Assembly (NCBI GenBank): GCA_902496185.1
Contig: CABUZX010000005.1
Span: 14,631 to 78,630, forward strand
Origin: an uncultured Subdoligranulum sp.
GTDB lineage: Bacteria > Bacillota > Clostridia > Christensenellales > CAG-314
Direction: 5' to 3'
DNA: 64,000 bases
Positions 51,224-59,908 of the stretch are shown here, one piece after another (position 1 is the stretch's first letter; each line of letters opens with the position of its first letter). The position numbers and the translations under genes are program-made. Under the pieces are notes generated by a model that saw only the letters and a program-made list of their open reading frames with translations, ran no database searches and was not told the origin of the DNA.

Positions 51224-52906
51224 ATGAAGACATTGATCATAGGAGGCGTAGCAGGTGGCGCCTCCTGCGCGGCAAGACTCAGACGGCTTGACGAGAAAGC
51301 CGAAATCGTCATTTTGGAGCGCGGAGAGTTTATTTCTTTCGCAAACTGCGGACTTCCTTATTATATTGGCGGTGAGATCACCGAAAAAACAAATCTCACG
51401 TTGCAAACACCCGAGAGCTTCAAGGCGCGTTTCAATATCGACGTTCGCATATTTAGCGAGGCGATTGCCATTGACACAAAAAACAAGACCGTTACGGTCA
51501 AAAATTTGAAAACAGGCGAAGAATATTTCGAACATTACGACAGCCTGGTGCTTTCGCCCGGGGCTTCTCCCATTTGTCCGAATATCGAAGGAGTCGACAG
51601 CGACAAGGTATTTACCCTGCGCAATATCCCCGATACCATGCAGATCAAGCAGTATATAGATAAAAAGCATCCAAAATCGGCAGTTGTGGTCGGTGGCGGT
51701 TATATCGGCGTGGAGATGGCGGAAAATCTTGCCAAGGCGGGGCTTAACGTGACTATCGTTGAGCTTTCCGACCATTTGATCGCGCCTCTTGATTTTGATA
51801 TGGCGGTGGACGTGCACAGGTACGTCAAGTCGCAGGGCGTCAAGCTCGCTCTTGGCAACGGTGTTGTTGCCATCAAAGATAACGATAATGACTTGACCGT
51901 AGAGCTAAACAAAGGCTCGTTGGAAACGGATATGGTGCTTTTGTCTGTAGGCGTTCGTCCCGATACAGCCTTTGTGAAATCCTCTGGGATTGAGGTCGAC
52001 GGGCGCGGAAGTATCGTCGTGAATGAGAAAATGCAGACAAATGCTCTCGACGTTTACGCCGTGGGCGATGCCGTGACAGTCAAGAATTTCGTTACGGGTG
52101 CGCCGTCCTTCATTCCGCTTGCTGGCCCTGCCAACAAGCAGGGGCGCATCGCGGCGGACAATATCTGCGGTATCCCCTCGGCATACAAGGGAACGCAGGG
52201 CTCGTCGGTTTTGAAGCTCTTTGATATGACGGTAGCCACCACGGGACTGAACGAAAAGAGCGCATCTGTGGCAGGGCTTGACTATGACAAGACCTACACC
52301 TATTCCGCATCCCACGCATCCTATTATCCGGGTGCATCCATGATGTCGGTCAAGGTGCTTTGGGATAAGGCTACGCACAAAATCCTCGGCGCGCAGATAG
52401 TGGGTTTTGAGGGTGTGGATAAACGTATGGACGTGATCGCCACAGCCATGCGACTTGGCGCAAAGGTGACAGACCTTGCCGAGCTGGAGCTTTGCTATGC
52501 ACCACCCTTCGGCTCTGCCAAAGACCCTGTCAATATGGTGGGGTTTGTTGCCGAAAACGTCATTTCGGGCAAGATCGGGCAGTTCTTCTGGCACGACGTG
52601 GAAAAGCTCCCACGCGACGGAAGCGTGACACTGCTCGACACTCGCACCAATACCGAGGTCGCGCACGGCAGGATCGACGGTTTTATTCACATTCCGCTTG
52701 ACTCTTTGCGTGAGCGCATCAACGAAATTCCAAAGGGAAAGCCCGTGTACGTGCATTGTCACAGCGGTTTACGTTCCTGTATTGCTTGCCGCATCCTTGC
52801 GGGTAACGGATTTGAATGCTACAATCTCGCAGGCGGATGGCGACTCTATGAATCGGTCATCAATGAAAGAACGGTGCCTGAGTATATCTGCACCCAATGC
52901 AAATGA
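51224..52906 (+). CDS. CoA-disulfide reductase / NADH-dependent persulfide reductase with C-terminal rhodanese domain
   Basis: 560 residues. FAD loop IIGGVAGGASCAARLRR at 5-21, redox Cys42 in FANCGLPYY, NAD(P)H loop VVVGGGYIGVEMAENLA near 157-173 and second FAD motif VYAVGDAV. A rhodanese domain follows (about 465-545) with C512 in VHCHSGLRS. CoADR-rhodanese fusions reduce CoA-disulfide, CoA-persulfide or polysulfide. The start at 51224 has GGAGGTAAT upstream. A CTQC motif ends the protein. G+C content is clearly above neighbours outside the block. Confidence 0.93.
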   Translation: MKTLIIGGVAGGASCAARLRRLDEKAEIVILERGEFISFANCGLPYYIGGEITEKTNLTLQTPESFKARFNIDVRIFSEAIAIDTKNKTVTVKNLKTGEEYFEHYDSLVLSPGASPICPNIEGVDSDKVFTLRNIPDTMQIKQYIDKKHPKSAVVVGGGYIGVEMAENLAKAGLNVTIVELSDHLIAPLDFDMAVDVHRYVKSQGVKLALGNGVVAIKDNDNDLTVELNKGSLETDMVLLSVGVRPDTAFVKSSGIEVDGRGSIVVNEKMQTNALDVYAVGDAVTVKNFVTGAPSFIPLAGPANKQGRIAADNICGIPSAYKGTQGSSVLKLFDMTVATTGLNEKSASVAGLDYDKTYTYSASHASYYPGASMMSVKVLWDKATHKILGAQIVGFEGVDKRMDVIATAMRLGAKVTDLAELELCYAPPFGSAKDPVNMVGFVAENVISGKIGQFFWHDVEKLPRDGSVTLLDTRTNTEVAHGRIDGFIHIPLDSLRERINEIPKGKPVYVHCHSGLRSCIACRILAGNGFECYNLAGGWRLYESVINERTVPEYICTQCK

Positions 52907-52935
52907 AGATAAAAAAGAACAAGGAGGTATTTCTT

Positions 52936-53238
52936 ATGTCAGTACATAAGCTTAATCAAAATAATTTTAATAGTTCAATCGCAACCGGCACAGCACTCGT
53001 GGATTTCTACGCCGATTGGTGTGGGCCTTGCAGAATGGTCTCGCCCATTGTGGACGAGATCGCAGAAGAACGCACCGACATTACCGTCGGCAAGGTCAAC
53101 GTAGATGACGAGAATGCGCTCGCCATGAAATACGGCGTGATGAGTATTCCCACGCTGATCGTTTTCAAGGACGGAAAGGAGACGACAAGGATCGTCGGGG
53201 TAAGACCGAAAGCCGCCATTCTTGCGGAGTTGGAATAA
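52936..53238 (+). CDS. trxA: Thioredoxin
   Basis: 100 residues. Active site W-C-G-P-C with C29 and C32, cis-Pro loop MSIPTLIVF near 70-78. The start at 52936 follows AAGGAGG; a longer frame lacks a ribosome site. It lies 29 bases after the CoADR gene and probably recycles its rhodanese or persulfide products. Confidence 0.95.
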   Translation: MSVHKLNQNNFNSSIATGTALVDFYADWCGPCRMVSPIVDEIAEERTDITVGKVNVDDENALAMKYGVMSIPTLIVFKDGKETTRIVGVRPKAAILAELE

Positions 53239-53256
53239 GCACTACATAAAAGTAAC

Positions 53257-53285
53257 CCGCCACGGCTCGTTATGAGCCGTGGCGG
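53257..53285. terminator. GC-rich hairpin between convergent trxA and crp-like genes
   Basis: CCGCCACGGCTC pairs perfectly with GAGCCGTGGCGG around GTTAT. No long T-run, but its place between convergent genes fits a terminator. Confidence 0.7.
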
Positions 53286-53291
53286 TCGTAT

Positions 53292-53957
53292 TTAATATGC
53301 AAGTCCCATGAGTTTCTTTTTGTCTGTAATCAAAATGCCCTTTCTCGTCACCTCAATCACATCGTCTGCGGCAAGGTGCTTCAGCATCCTCGTCACGACC
53401 TCACGGGCAGTTCCGAGGTGGCGCGCGATGGTTTCGTGAGTCATATTCACGCTATCCTTGCCGTTTGCTTGCGTCTCTTCGAGAAGGAAGATGGCAAGGC
53501 GTTTGTCCATGCTCATAAAGACGATCTGTTGCATGATCCACATCACGTCCGAAAAACGGCTGACAGCGGTTTCAAGGGCGTAATTTTTCACCTCAAGATA
53601 GCGGTTGCTGACATCTCCAAAGGCTGACGCGCTGATGTGATAGCAGTCGCTTTTCTCCTCTGCGTCCACGTACACGTCAAAGGTCACGCTCTGCAAAACG
53701 CAGGAAGCCGAGAGCATACAGATGTCACCGGGCGAGAGGCGGTAGAGGGTGATCTCCTTGCCGTCCTCGGAAAGTATATAAAGGCGAAGCCTGCCCGAAC
53801 GCACGATGAAAAGACCCGTGCAACCCATATTGTCGTGAACGGGTTGAGAACGGTCAAAGTGCTTTTCTGCCGTGTTTTCGCACAGTAACTGTTTGTCCGC
53901 ATCGGCAAGCACACTCCAAAACGGGAAATAGGTTTCGTAGAATTTTTCAAGTGGCAT
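53292..53957 (-). CDS. Crp/Fnr-family transcription regulator
   Basis: 221 residues. cNMP-binding-type beta-roll (about 25-130) without an obvious N-terminal Fnr cysteine set, dimer helix, then Crp HTH (about 160-215) with the recognition helix TAREVVTRMLKHL. R-E-x-x-x-R matches the Crp positions that read GTGA, exactly the half-sites at 51085 and 51150. The start at 53957 follows AAAGGAG. The effector cannot be told. Confidence 0.9.
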   Translation of the reverse strand: MPLEKFYETYFPFWSVLADADKQLLCENTAEKHFDRSQPVHDNMGCTGLFIVRSGRLRLYILSEDGKEITLYRLSPGDICMLSASCVLQSVTFDVYVDAEEKSDCYHISASAFGDVSNRYLEVKNYALETAVSRFSDVMWIMQQIVFMSMDKRLAIFLLEETQANGKDSVNMTHETIARHLGTAREVVTRMLKHLAADDVIEVTRKGILITDKKKLMGLAY

Positions 53958-54055
53958 AGCTTCGACTCCTTTCAAAAGGTTTTTCTGTATTATACCATAT
54001 TTTTATGAATTACCCAATCGTTTAAGGCAAAAAGAGCCGATAATGAGTTATTATA

Positions 54056-54090
54056 CTAAAAAACCACTTCGTTTTGAGGTGGTTTTTTAG
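54056..54090. terminator. Bidirectional terminator at the end of the G+C-rich block
   Basis: CTAAAAAACCACTTC pairs with GAGGTGGTTTTTTAG (one G-U). It also serves the minus-strand lipoprotein gene ending at 54147 poorly, being 57 bases past it. Confidence 0.65.
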
Positions 54091-54146
54091 TTGTATTCGA
54101 CTAATTTGTCTTGACTGAGAATAATTTTTAACAAAATTCGACTAGT

Positions 54147-57050
54147 TTATATTGTATAAGCTTTCAAAAAGTTTATAATGCTTGGGCAACGTGTTTTAAA
54201 TTCTTCCAACATTGTTGCGTCAACGAAGATTTCTGGCTTAAAGGAAGTGTTTTGAGCTTCCGGTTCGAGATAAAAAGCATATTCGTCGATAATGGGTACG
54301 TTGTTGCCCAAAAGATAAATATTGAGTCTCACGCAGTTTTTAAAGGCGTTTTTTTCGATTTTTTCAAGGTTTTGGTTGACTTTATTGTTTTGAGCGTCAA
54401 CGAAGGCAAAATCGGTAAGCAAGGTGCATTTTTCAAAAGCGCTTTGTTTGATAGTTTTAAGCGTTGCGGGTACAAAAACTTTTTCCAGCGAGGCGCAGCT
54501 TGCAAAGGCGTATTCGCCTATAGTTTCTATCGCGCTGTTTTTTGCGTCAAAACTTGTGAGAGAGTATTCATAAAAAGCGTAAGGAGCAATAATCTTGACG
54601 GAGCTTGGTAAAACGAAAGCAGTCATTGCGTTTTTGGCTGCGCAAAACAGCAGTTCGGTCTTGTCGGAGTTGTAAAGGTTGCCTTTGTCGTCTACTGAAA
54701 AAGCAGTTACGTTTTCAGCCACTTTAAAAGTCAAAGCGTTGCAACTCTTAAATGCTCCGCCCTCAATGGCAAGGATTGAAAGAGGAATTTCCACCATCGT
54801 GAGTTTTTCGCAGGACGCAAAGGCTGAAAAAGCAATAGTTTTTACGCCGTCAAGAACAAGCGTAGACAAATACGAGCAAGCCCCAAAAGCGTTTTGTTGA
54901 ATTGCTTCAATTTTGCCCTTTGCATTAAAAGAGGTCAATCCGCTGTTTGCAAAAGCAAATTGCGGAATTGTTTTAAGCAGACAGTTTGTAGAAATATCAA
55001 CGGTAGAAAGTTTTTCGCAGTAATAAAAAGCGTATTCGCCAAGGCTTGTCAAGCTGTTGCCCAATACTGCGTTGTCCAACATTGTGCAATACTCAAAGGC
55101 TCTGTTGCCGATAATTGTTATTTTGTCCCAAAAATCGATAACTCGCAATTGTGGGCAGTGATAAAAGGCTTTGTCTCCGACCGTGATTGTGAGAGTTTCG
55201 TCGCCTTGTTTAATTACTTGTTCAACGTTGCCGTATTGAAAAGCTCCTTCAGCGATAACAGTGGTGTAAGAGTGTAAGGTACAAACGGGGTTTTCGTTAC
55301 TTGGGGCGTAAAGCAAAAATACCGTTTTGTCTTTTGTGTAAAGATTGTCGCCGTAAGTGCCGTAAGAAAAGTTGTCGGAGTGTACTTCGTAGGAAGAAAT
55401 ACCGATACATCCTTCAAACGCAGACAAATCGAGAGAATTCAAATTTTTGCCGATATAAAAGGTTTTGATGCCACTACAGGCAAGAAAGGCGCCGTCTGAC
55501 AGTGTGTTGAGTAAATTTTCCTTATTTTGGATTATTTCTGTCAAAGCGTAGCAGTTTGCAAAAGCCTGTTTGCCTATTTTTTGTACTTGGCTACCAAGCG
55601 TGAGCGAAGTAAGTTTGTTTGCATAAGCAAACGCGTAATCGGCAATTTCCGTTGCTGTGTCGATATTGACGAAATTTGCGCCTTGGCTTGCATAAGCAAA
55701 TGCGTAAATAACGGTTTTGTCAGCGTTGGTCAAAAAGCTTCCGCCCTTAAAGTTGTGGTTGTCTACGACAAAAGAGGTTAAGTTTTGGTTGTTTGTAAAA
55801 ACCCCCGTGCCGAGAGTGGTAAGACTGTCGGACAAAGTAATCTCCTTTAGATTACAACCGAAAAACGCATTGTTTTGTATTGTGGTGACGGATTGCGGTA
55901 AAACAAAGGTGGACGTAGTAGTTGAGGTTGCGCCAAAAGTGGAGAGTTTAACCGAAGACGCAAAAGCGCTTTGTTCAATAGTTTTAAGTTGACTTTCGCC
56001 CTCAAAAATAACGGTTGAAAGTTTTGTACAGCCGTAAAAAGCGCTGGCTTTTATCGTTGTGACAGACGCTGGGATAGTTACCGACTCTATTGCAATACCT
56101 TTAAAGGCGTTTTCTGCAATGACGGTAACGGCTTTGTTCTCAAAGGTTGCAGGCAAAACGAGATTGCCCGTTAGAGTAGCCTTGCTTGTTTTGGATATAG
56201 CGTACGTTCCGTCGTTAAGCAAACTAAAATCAAAATTTTCGTTGCTGGTAGTGGTGGACTTTTGCCAAATTGCAACAAAAGTGACGTTGCCTTGTACGAC
56301 GTAAAGGTCTCCCGCGTTGTAAGTGTTGCCATCTTGGTCTTGCCAGCATACAAAGTCGTATCCTGCTGATGTAAAAGTGCATTTTGGCAAATATACCGAA
56401 GAGTTTAGTTCTCTCGGAGCAATCGTAGGCGCGTCGCCTTCAACCTGCTGATTTTCTCCTGCGCCTGCCAAAAAGGTGAGAGAATAAACGTTTGTCCAAG
56501 TCGTAGTGAGTTGTGTGTGCGCGTTTGGCATAACAAAGGTTGATTTGGCTTGATAAATTTTTCCATTTGCGTCCTTCCAACCGCCGAAAGTATAACCTTG
56601 TTTGGTCATATCACATTCGGGGAGAGTGACTTGTTCGCCAACGGCAAAATATTCTTCTTCCAAAATGGGGAGATTACCCGTTGCGCCCGAATCGGTATTG
56701 GTAAACGCGAGAGTATAAGCGTCCTTCCATACGGCTACGAGCGTCATATTCTTTTTTGTCATAGTCAGTTGTTCGCCTACTGGGTAAACGTTATCTTGTC
56801 CCTTTATTTGCCAACCGACGAATTTTGTAGCAGAACCGTCTCTTTCCGTCCTGACGGTAATTTCAGGGCTAATTAAAATGAACTTTTCGCCTTCTGTTGC
56901 TTCTACCTTAAGAGATTTTGCCGTACCCTCGTGAACGGACATGGTTGCGCCGGTGTATTCGTAATACTTGGTTTTTGAGCAAGCAAAAAGACAAAGACAA
57001 GCCAAGCTCAGCAAAATTATCAATAAAACGGGTTTTAGTGCTTTTTTCAT
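54147..57050 (-). CDS. Surface lipoprotein with InlB-type B repeats and BspA-like leucine-rich repeats
   Basis: 967 residues. Signal peptide with lipobox L-F-A-C at C24. Residues 60-275: three Listeria-Bacteroides (Flg_new) repeats of the GYTFGGWKDANGK type. Residues about 280-940: many LRR_5 units with the pattern I-x-x-x-A-F-x-x-C-x-x-L-x-x-V-x-L. Such proteins in gut Firmicutes act as adhesins or binding proteins at the cell surface. RBS GGAGATA. A minus-strand TTGACA lies near 57112. Confidence 0.9.
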   Translation of the reverse strand: MKKALKPVLLIILLSLACLCLFACSKTKYYEYTGATMSVHEGTAKSLKVEATEGEKFILISPEITVRTERDGSATKFVGWQIKGQDNVYPVGEQLTMTKKNMTLVAVWKDAYTLAFTNTDSGATGNLPILEEEYFAVGEQVTLPECDMTKQGYTFGGWKDANGKIYQAKSTFVMPNAHTQLTTTWTNVYSLTFLAGAGENQQVEGDAPTIAPRELNSSVYLPKCTFTSAGYDFVCWQDQDGNTYNAGDLYVVQGNVTFVAIWQKSTTTSNENFDFSLLNDGTYAISKTSKATLTGNLVLPATFENKAVTVIAENAFKGIAIESVTIPASVTTIKASAFYGCTKLSTVIFEGESQLKTIEQSAFASSVKLSTFGATSTTTSTFVLPQSVTTIQNNAFFGCNLKEITLSDSLTTLGTGVFTNNQNLTSFVVDNHNFKGGSFLTNADKTVIYAFAYASQGANFVNIDTATEIADYAFAYANKLTSLTLGSQVQKIGKQAFANCYALTEIIQNKENLLNTLSDGAFLACSGIKTFYIGKNLNSLDLSAFEGCIGISSYEVHSDNFSYGTYGDNLYTKDKTVFLLYAPSNENPVCTLHSYTTVIAEGAFQYGNVEQVIKQGDETLTITVGDKAFYHCPQLRVIDFWDKITIIGNRAFEYCTMLDNAVLGNSLTSLGEYAFYYCEKLSTVDISTNCLLKTIPQFAFANSGLTSFNAKGKIEAIQQNAFGACSYLSTLVLDGVKTIAFSAFASCEKLTMVEIPLSILAIEGGAFKSCNALTFKVAENVTAFSVDDKGNLYNSDKTELLFCAAKNAMTAFVLPSSVKIIAPYAFYEYSLTSFDAKNSAIETIGEYAFASCASLEKVFVPATLKTIKQSAFEKCTLLTDFAFVDAQNNKVNQNLEKIEKNAFKNCVRLNIYLLGNNVPIIDEYAFYLEPEAQNTSFKPEIFVDATMLEEFKTRCPSIINFLKAYTI

Positions 57051-57269
57051 AAATATCTCCGAGAAAAAAATTATTAAATATAAAGCAAAGTAAATATTTT
57101 GAGTTACTTTGTCAAAATAAATAAACTACTGTATTTTAGTATAACACTATGATATTTGTTTTGCGTGTAAAAAAAGTGAAATTTATATTGCCGACTGTAT
57201 TGTGCTGGACTTTTGTTGGTAAAAATGCTATTATGTTTAAGCAAAAATATCTTTTAAGGAGCGTTTTTT

Positions 57270-59054
57270 ATGACATTTGAAAAAAGAAGTGATATTCCCC
57301 AAAAATATACTTGGGATTTGACTGCTATTTACAAAACGGAACAAGGCTTTTTTGACGAGCTCAAAAAGGCGCAGGAGCTGACCAAACAAGTTTCTCAATA
57401 CAAAGGTAAGCTTAACAATGCGGATAATATTTTGGCGTGCTACCGCTTAATGACGGAAATAGAAAAACCCCTTAGCAGAATGTCCTGCTATGCTTATTTA
57501 AAGACTTCGGAAGACAGCAAAAACACCGACGCTCAATCTATGATGGAAAAAGTTATGGGCGCGTTCGTTGCATTGGGCGAAGTCAGCGCTTTTATCGAGC
57601 CGGAAGTTACCGCTTTGCCGGAGGAAACGTTAGACGCTCTTTTAAACAACCCCAAGTTTGAAGATTATACGGCAACCTTGCGCAAAATAAAGGCGGGCAA
57701 GGCGCACGTTTTGAGCGAAAGAGAAGAAGAAATGCTCTCCGGAGTAAGCGACGTTACGAGATTCTTTCAGGAAACTTTCAATCGCTTTAACAACGGCGAA
57801 TTAGATTTTGGTACGATAGAAGTAGACGGTAAGCCCGTGCATATTACTCACGGCTCATATTCTTCGTTGATGAACGACCGCCGTCAGGAAGTACGCGCAA
57901 AAGCTTTCAACAGTATGTACAACGCTTATGAAAAGTCCATCAATACTATTACGGGGCTTTATACGGGTAGCGTCAAAAACGAATGTATGACGGCAAAATT
58001 CCGTCACTTTGATAGCGCGCGTCAAAAAGCATTGTTTTACGAAGAAGTAGACGACAAAGTTTATCAAAACCTTATCAGTAGTATTAATGCAAATCTTTCG
58101 CCTTTGCACGGCTATATGGCTTTGCGCAAAAAGGTGCTTGGTTTAGAAAATTTAAATATGTACGACCTACACTTTCCTATGTTTGAAAACGCCGACATCA
58201 GCCTTGAGTTTGACGAAGCTTTCAAATTGGTTAAGGAAGGTTTGCATCCTTTGGGAGAGGATTATCAGGCGTTGTTGCAACGCGCTTATGACGAAAGATG
58301 GATGGACGTGTACGAAAACACGGGCAAGCGTTCGGGCGCTTATAGTATGGGCGTGCCGGAGAGACATCCGTTTGTTATGCTCAATTACCAAAAGACGGCT
58401 CACGACGTGTTTACGGTAGCGCACGAATTGGGACATAGTTTGCACAGCTGGTATTCTTCTCAAAATCAACCTTTTGATAAGGAAAATTATACGATTTTCG
58501 TTGCGGAAGTTGCAAGTACGACCAACGAAGTATTGTTGCTTAACTATTTGCTCAAAAAGGAAAAGGACGTGCATATCCGCAAGTATCTTATCAGTTATTA
58601 TCTCGATATGATTCGTACGACTTTTTACCGTCAGGCAATGTTTGCTGAGTTTGAAGAAATTAGCCACAATATGATTGAAACGGGCAAGCCGTTTAATTAT
58701 CAAACGCTTTCAAACGAATACTATCAACTCAACAAAAAATATTACGGCGAGGCTGTCACGCACAACGACTATATTAAGTACGAATGGGCGCGTATTCCGC
58801 ACTTCTATCGCGGTTTTTACGTTTATAAATATGCAACGGGTATCACCTGCGCTGTAAATATTGCCAAAAAGATTTTGGCAGAGGGCGCTCCAGCCGTGGA
58901 AAATTACAAAAAGTTCCTTTCTACGGGTTGCTCTATCGACCCCGTAAGCGAACTGAAGATTGCAGGCGTGGACCTTACCTCGCCACAACCATTTGAAGTC
59001 ATTGCAAACGACTTTAAACAATATCTCGCAGAGCTTACCGAGTTGTGTAAATAA
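57270..59054 (+). CDS. pepF: Oligoendopeptidase F
   Basis: 594 residues, the usual M3B length. Zinc site H385-E-L-G-H389 in VFTVAHELGHSLHSWYSS with the downstream Glu in FVAEVAST. Cytoplasmic peptidase that degrades peptides of about 7-17 residues. RBS AAGGAG. A TGGACT / 17 / TATTAT pair near 57211-57239 is a weak promoter candidate. Confidence 0.95.
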   Translation: MTFEKRSDIPQKYTWDLTAIYKTEQGFFDELKKAQELTKQVSQYKGKLNNADNILACYRLMTEIEKPLSRMSCYAYLKTSEDSKNTDAQSMMEKVMGAFVALGEVSAFIEPEVTALPEETLDALLNNPKFEDYTATLRKIKAGKAHVLSEREEEMLSGVSDVTRFFQETFNRFNNGELDFGTIEVDGKPVHITHGSYSSLMNDRRQEVRAKAFNSMYNAYEKSINTITGLYTGSVKNECMTAKFRHFDSARQKALFYEEVDDKVYQNLISSINANLSPLHGYMALRKKVLGLENLNMYDLHFPMFENADISLEFDEAFKLVKEGLHPLGEDYQALLQRAYDERWMDVYENTGKRSGAYSMGVPERHPFVMLNYQKTAHDVFTVAHELGHSLHSWYSSQNQPFDKENYTIFVAEVASTTNEVLLLNYLLKKEKDVHIRKYLISYYLDMIRTTFYRQAMFAEFEEISHNMIETGKPFNYQTLSNEYYQLNKKYYGEAVTHNDYIKYEWARIPHFYRGFYVYKYATGITCAVNIAKKILAEGAPAVENYKKFLSTGCSIDPVSELKIAGVDLTSPQPFEVIANDFKQYLAELTELCK

Positions 59055-59124
59055 GTTTTATTTATTGCAAGCACTATTACTTTATAGTAATATAGTACGT
59101 ATATTAATATCAATAATATAATAT

Positions 59125-59168
59125 AAATCCGCAAGCGAGCTTGCTTTTGGCTCTCTTGCGGATTTTTT
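59125..59168 (+). terminator. Terminator of pepF
   Basis: AAATCCGCAAG pairs with CTTGCGGATTT around 19 bases, followed by TTT. Seventy bases after the stop. Confidence 0.75.
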
Positions 59169-59330
59169 ATTTTGCACAAAAGTAAATTAGTTTTGCAAGA
59201 ACTATGTGTTCAAATTCTAAAACTTTTAATTTTTGCAAAAAAGTTTTAAAAAAGTGTATTTTTTTCCGTTTTAAAAACCCATATAGGTAGAAAGGTAAAA
59301 ACCAGCAAAAAACGGTAGCGTTATTACGGG

Positions 59331-59565
59331 GGATTCTTCGATTGCCCGTCAGGTGGGTACGCCTCAGAATGACCGTCATTGTCATACTGAGCGTAAGCGA
59401 AGTATCTTAAATTAATTGTTCGGGATTCTTCGATTGTCCGTCTTTGATTGTCCATCTCAGAATGACAATAGCGATAGTCATACTGATACATTATAGATTG
59501 TCATACTGAGCGTAAGCGAAGTATCTATACCACGCTTTGTCATACTGAGCGCAAGCGAAGTATCT
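59331..59565. repeat. Palindromic intergenic repeat cluster (copy 2)
   Basis: GTCATACTGAGCG-T/C-AAGCGAAGTATCT occurs at 59381-59407, 59500-59526 and 59539-59565. Opposite-facing parts GGATTCTTCGATTG and CTCAGAATGAC occur at 59331, 59361, 59423 and 59456. It is the same family as 24924-25035. Otherwise the 59055-59908 gap holds the pepF terminator and a promoter; I see no gene in it. Confidence 0.8.
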
Positions 59566-59829
59566 CAATGTCCTTTGTGAACATTGCCAACAAGGCAAAA
59601 GGAGAGTGTGAGACGTAACGTCAACAACCAACAAAAATAGTAACTCAAAAACTCAAACTAAAGTAATATTAAAAGAGGAGCCAAATTTAACAAAACGTTA
59701 TATTAATAAATAGCGCGCAAAGTTTAATGGGATAAATCAAGGCTCTTTAGGCGAGCGGTTGTGGTATAATTGTTGTCAGGAGCAAAATTATATATGGCGA
59801 TACCTTTCAATAAATAACAAGCGGTAGCA

Positions 59830-59858
59830 TTGACATTTGCGCTTTGCCGTGTTACAAT
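59830..59858 (+). promoter_or_regulatory. Promoter of the DUF1538-PII operon
   Basis: TTGACA (59830-59835), a 17-bp spacer, TACAAT (59853-59858). An extra TGGTATAAT at 59762-59770 could be an upstream extended -10. Confidence 0.7.
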
Positions 59859-59908
59859 TAATATGCGATTATAATGCTTAGAGTGCTATTTGGTCGAAAG
59901 AGGAAGTT

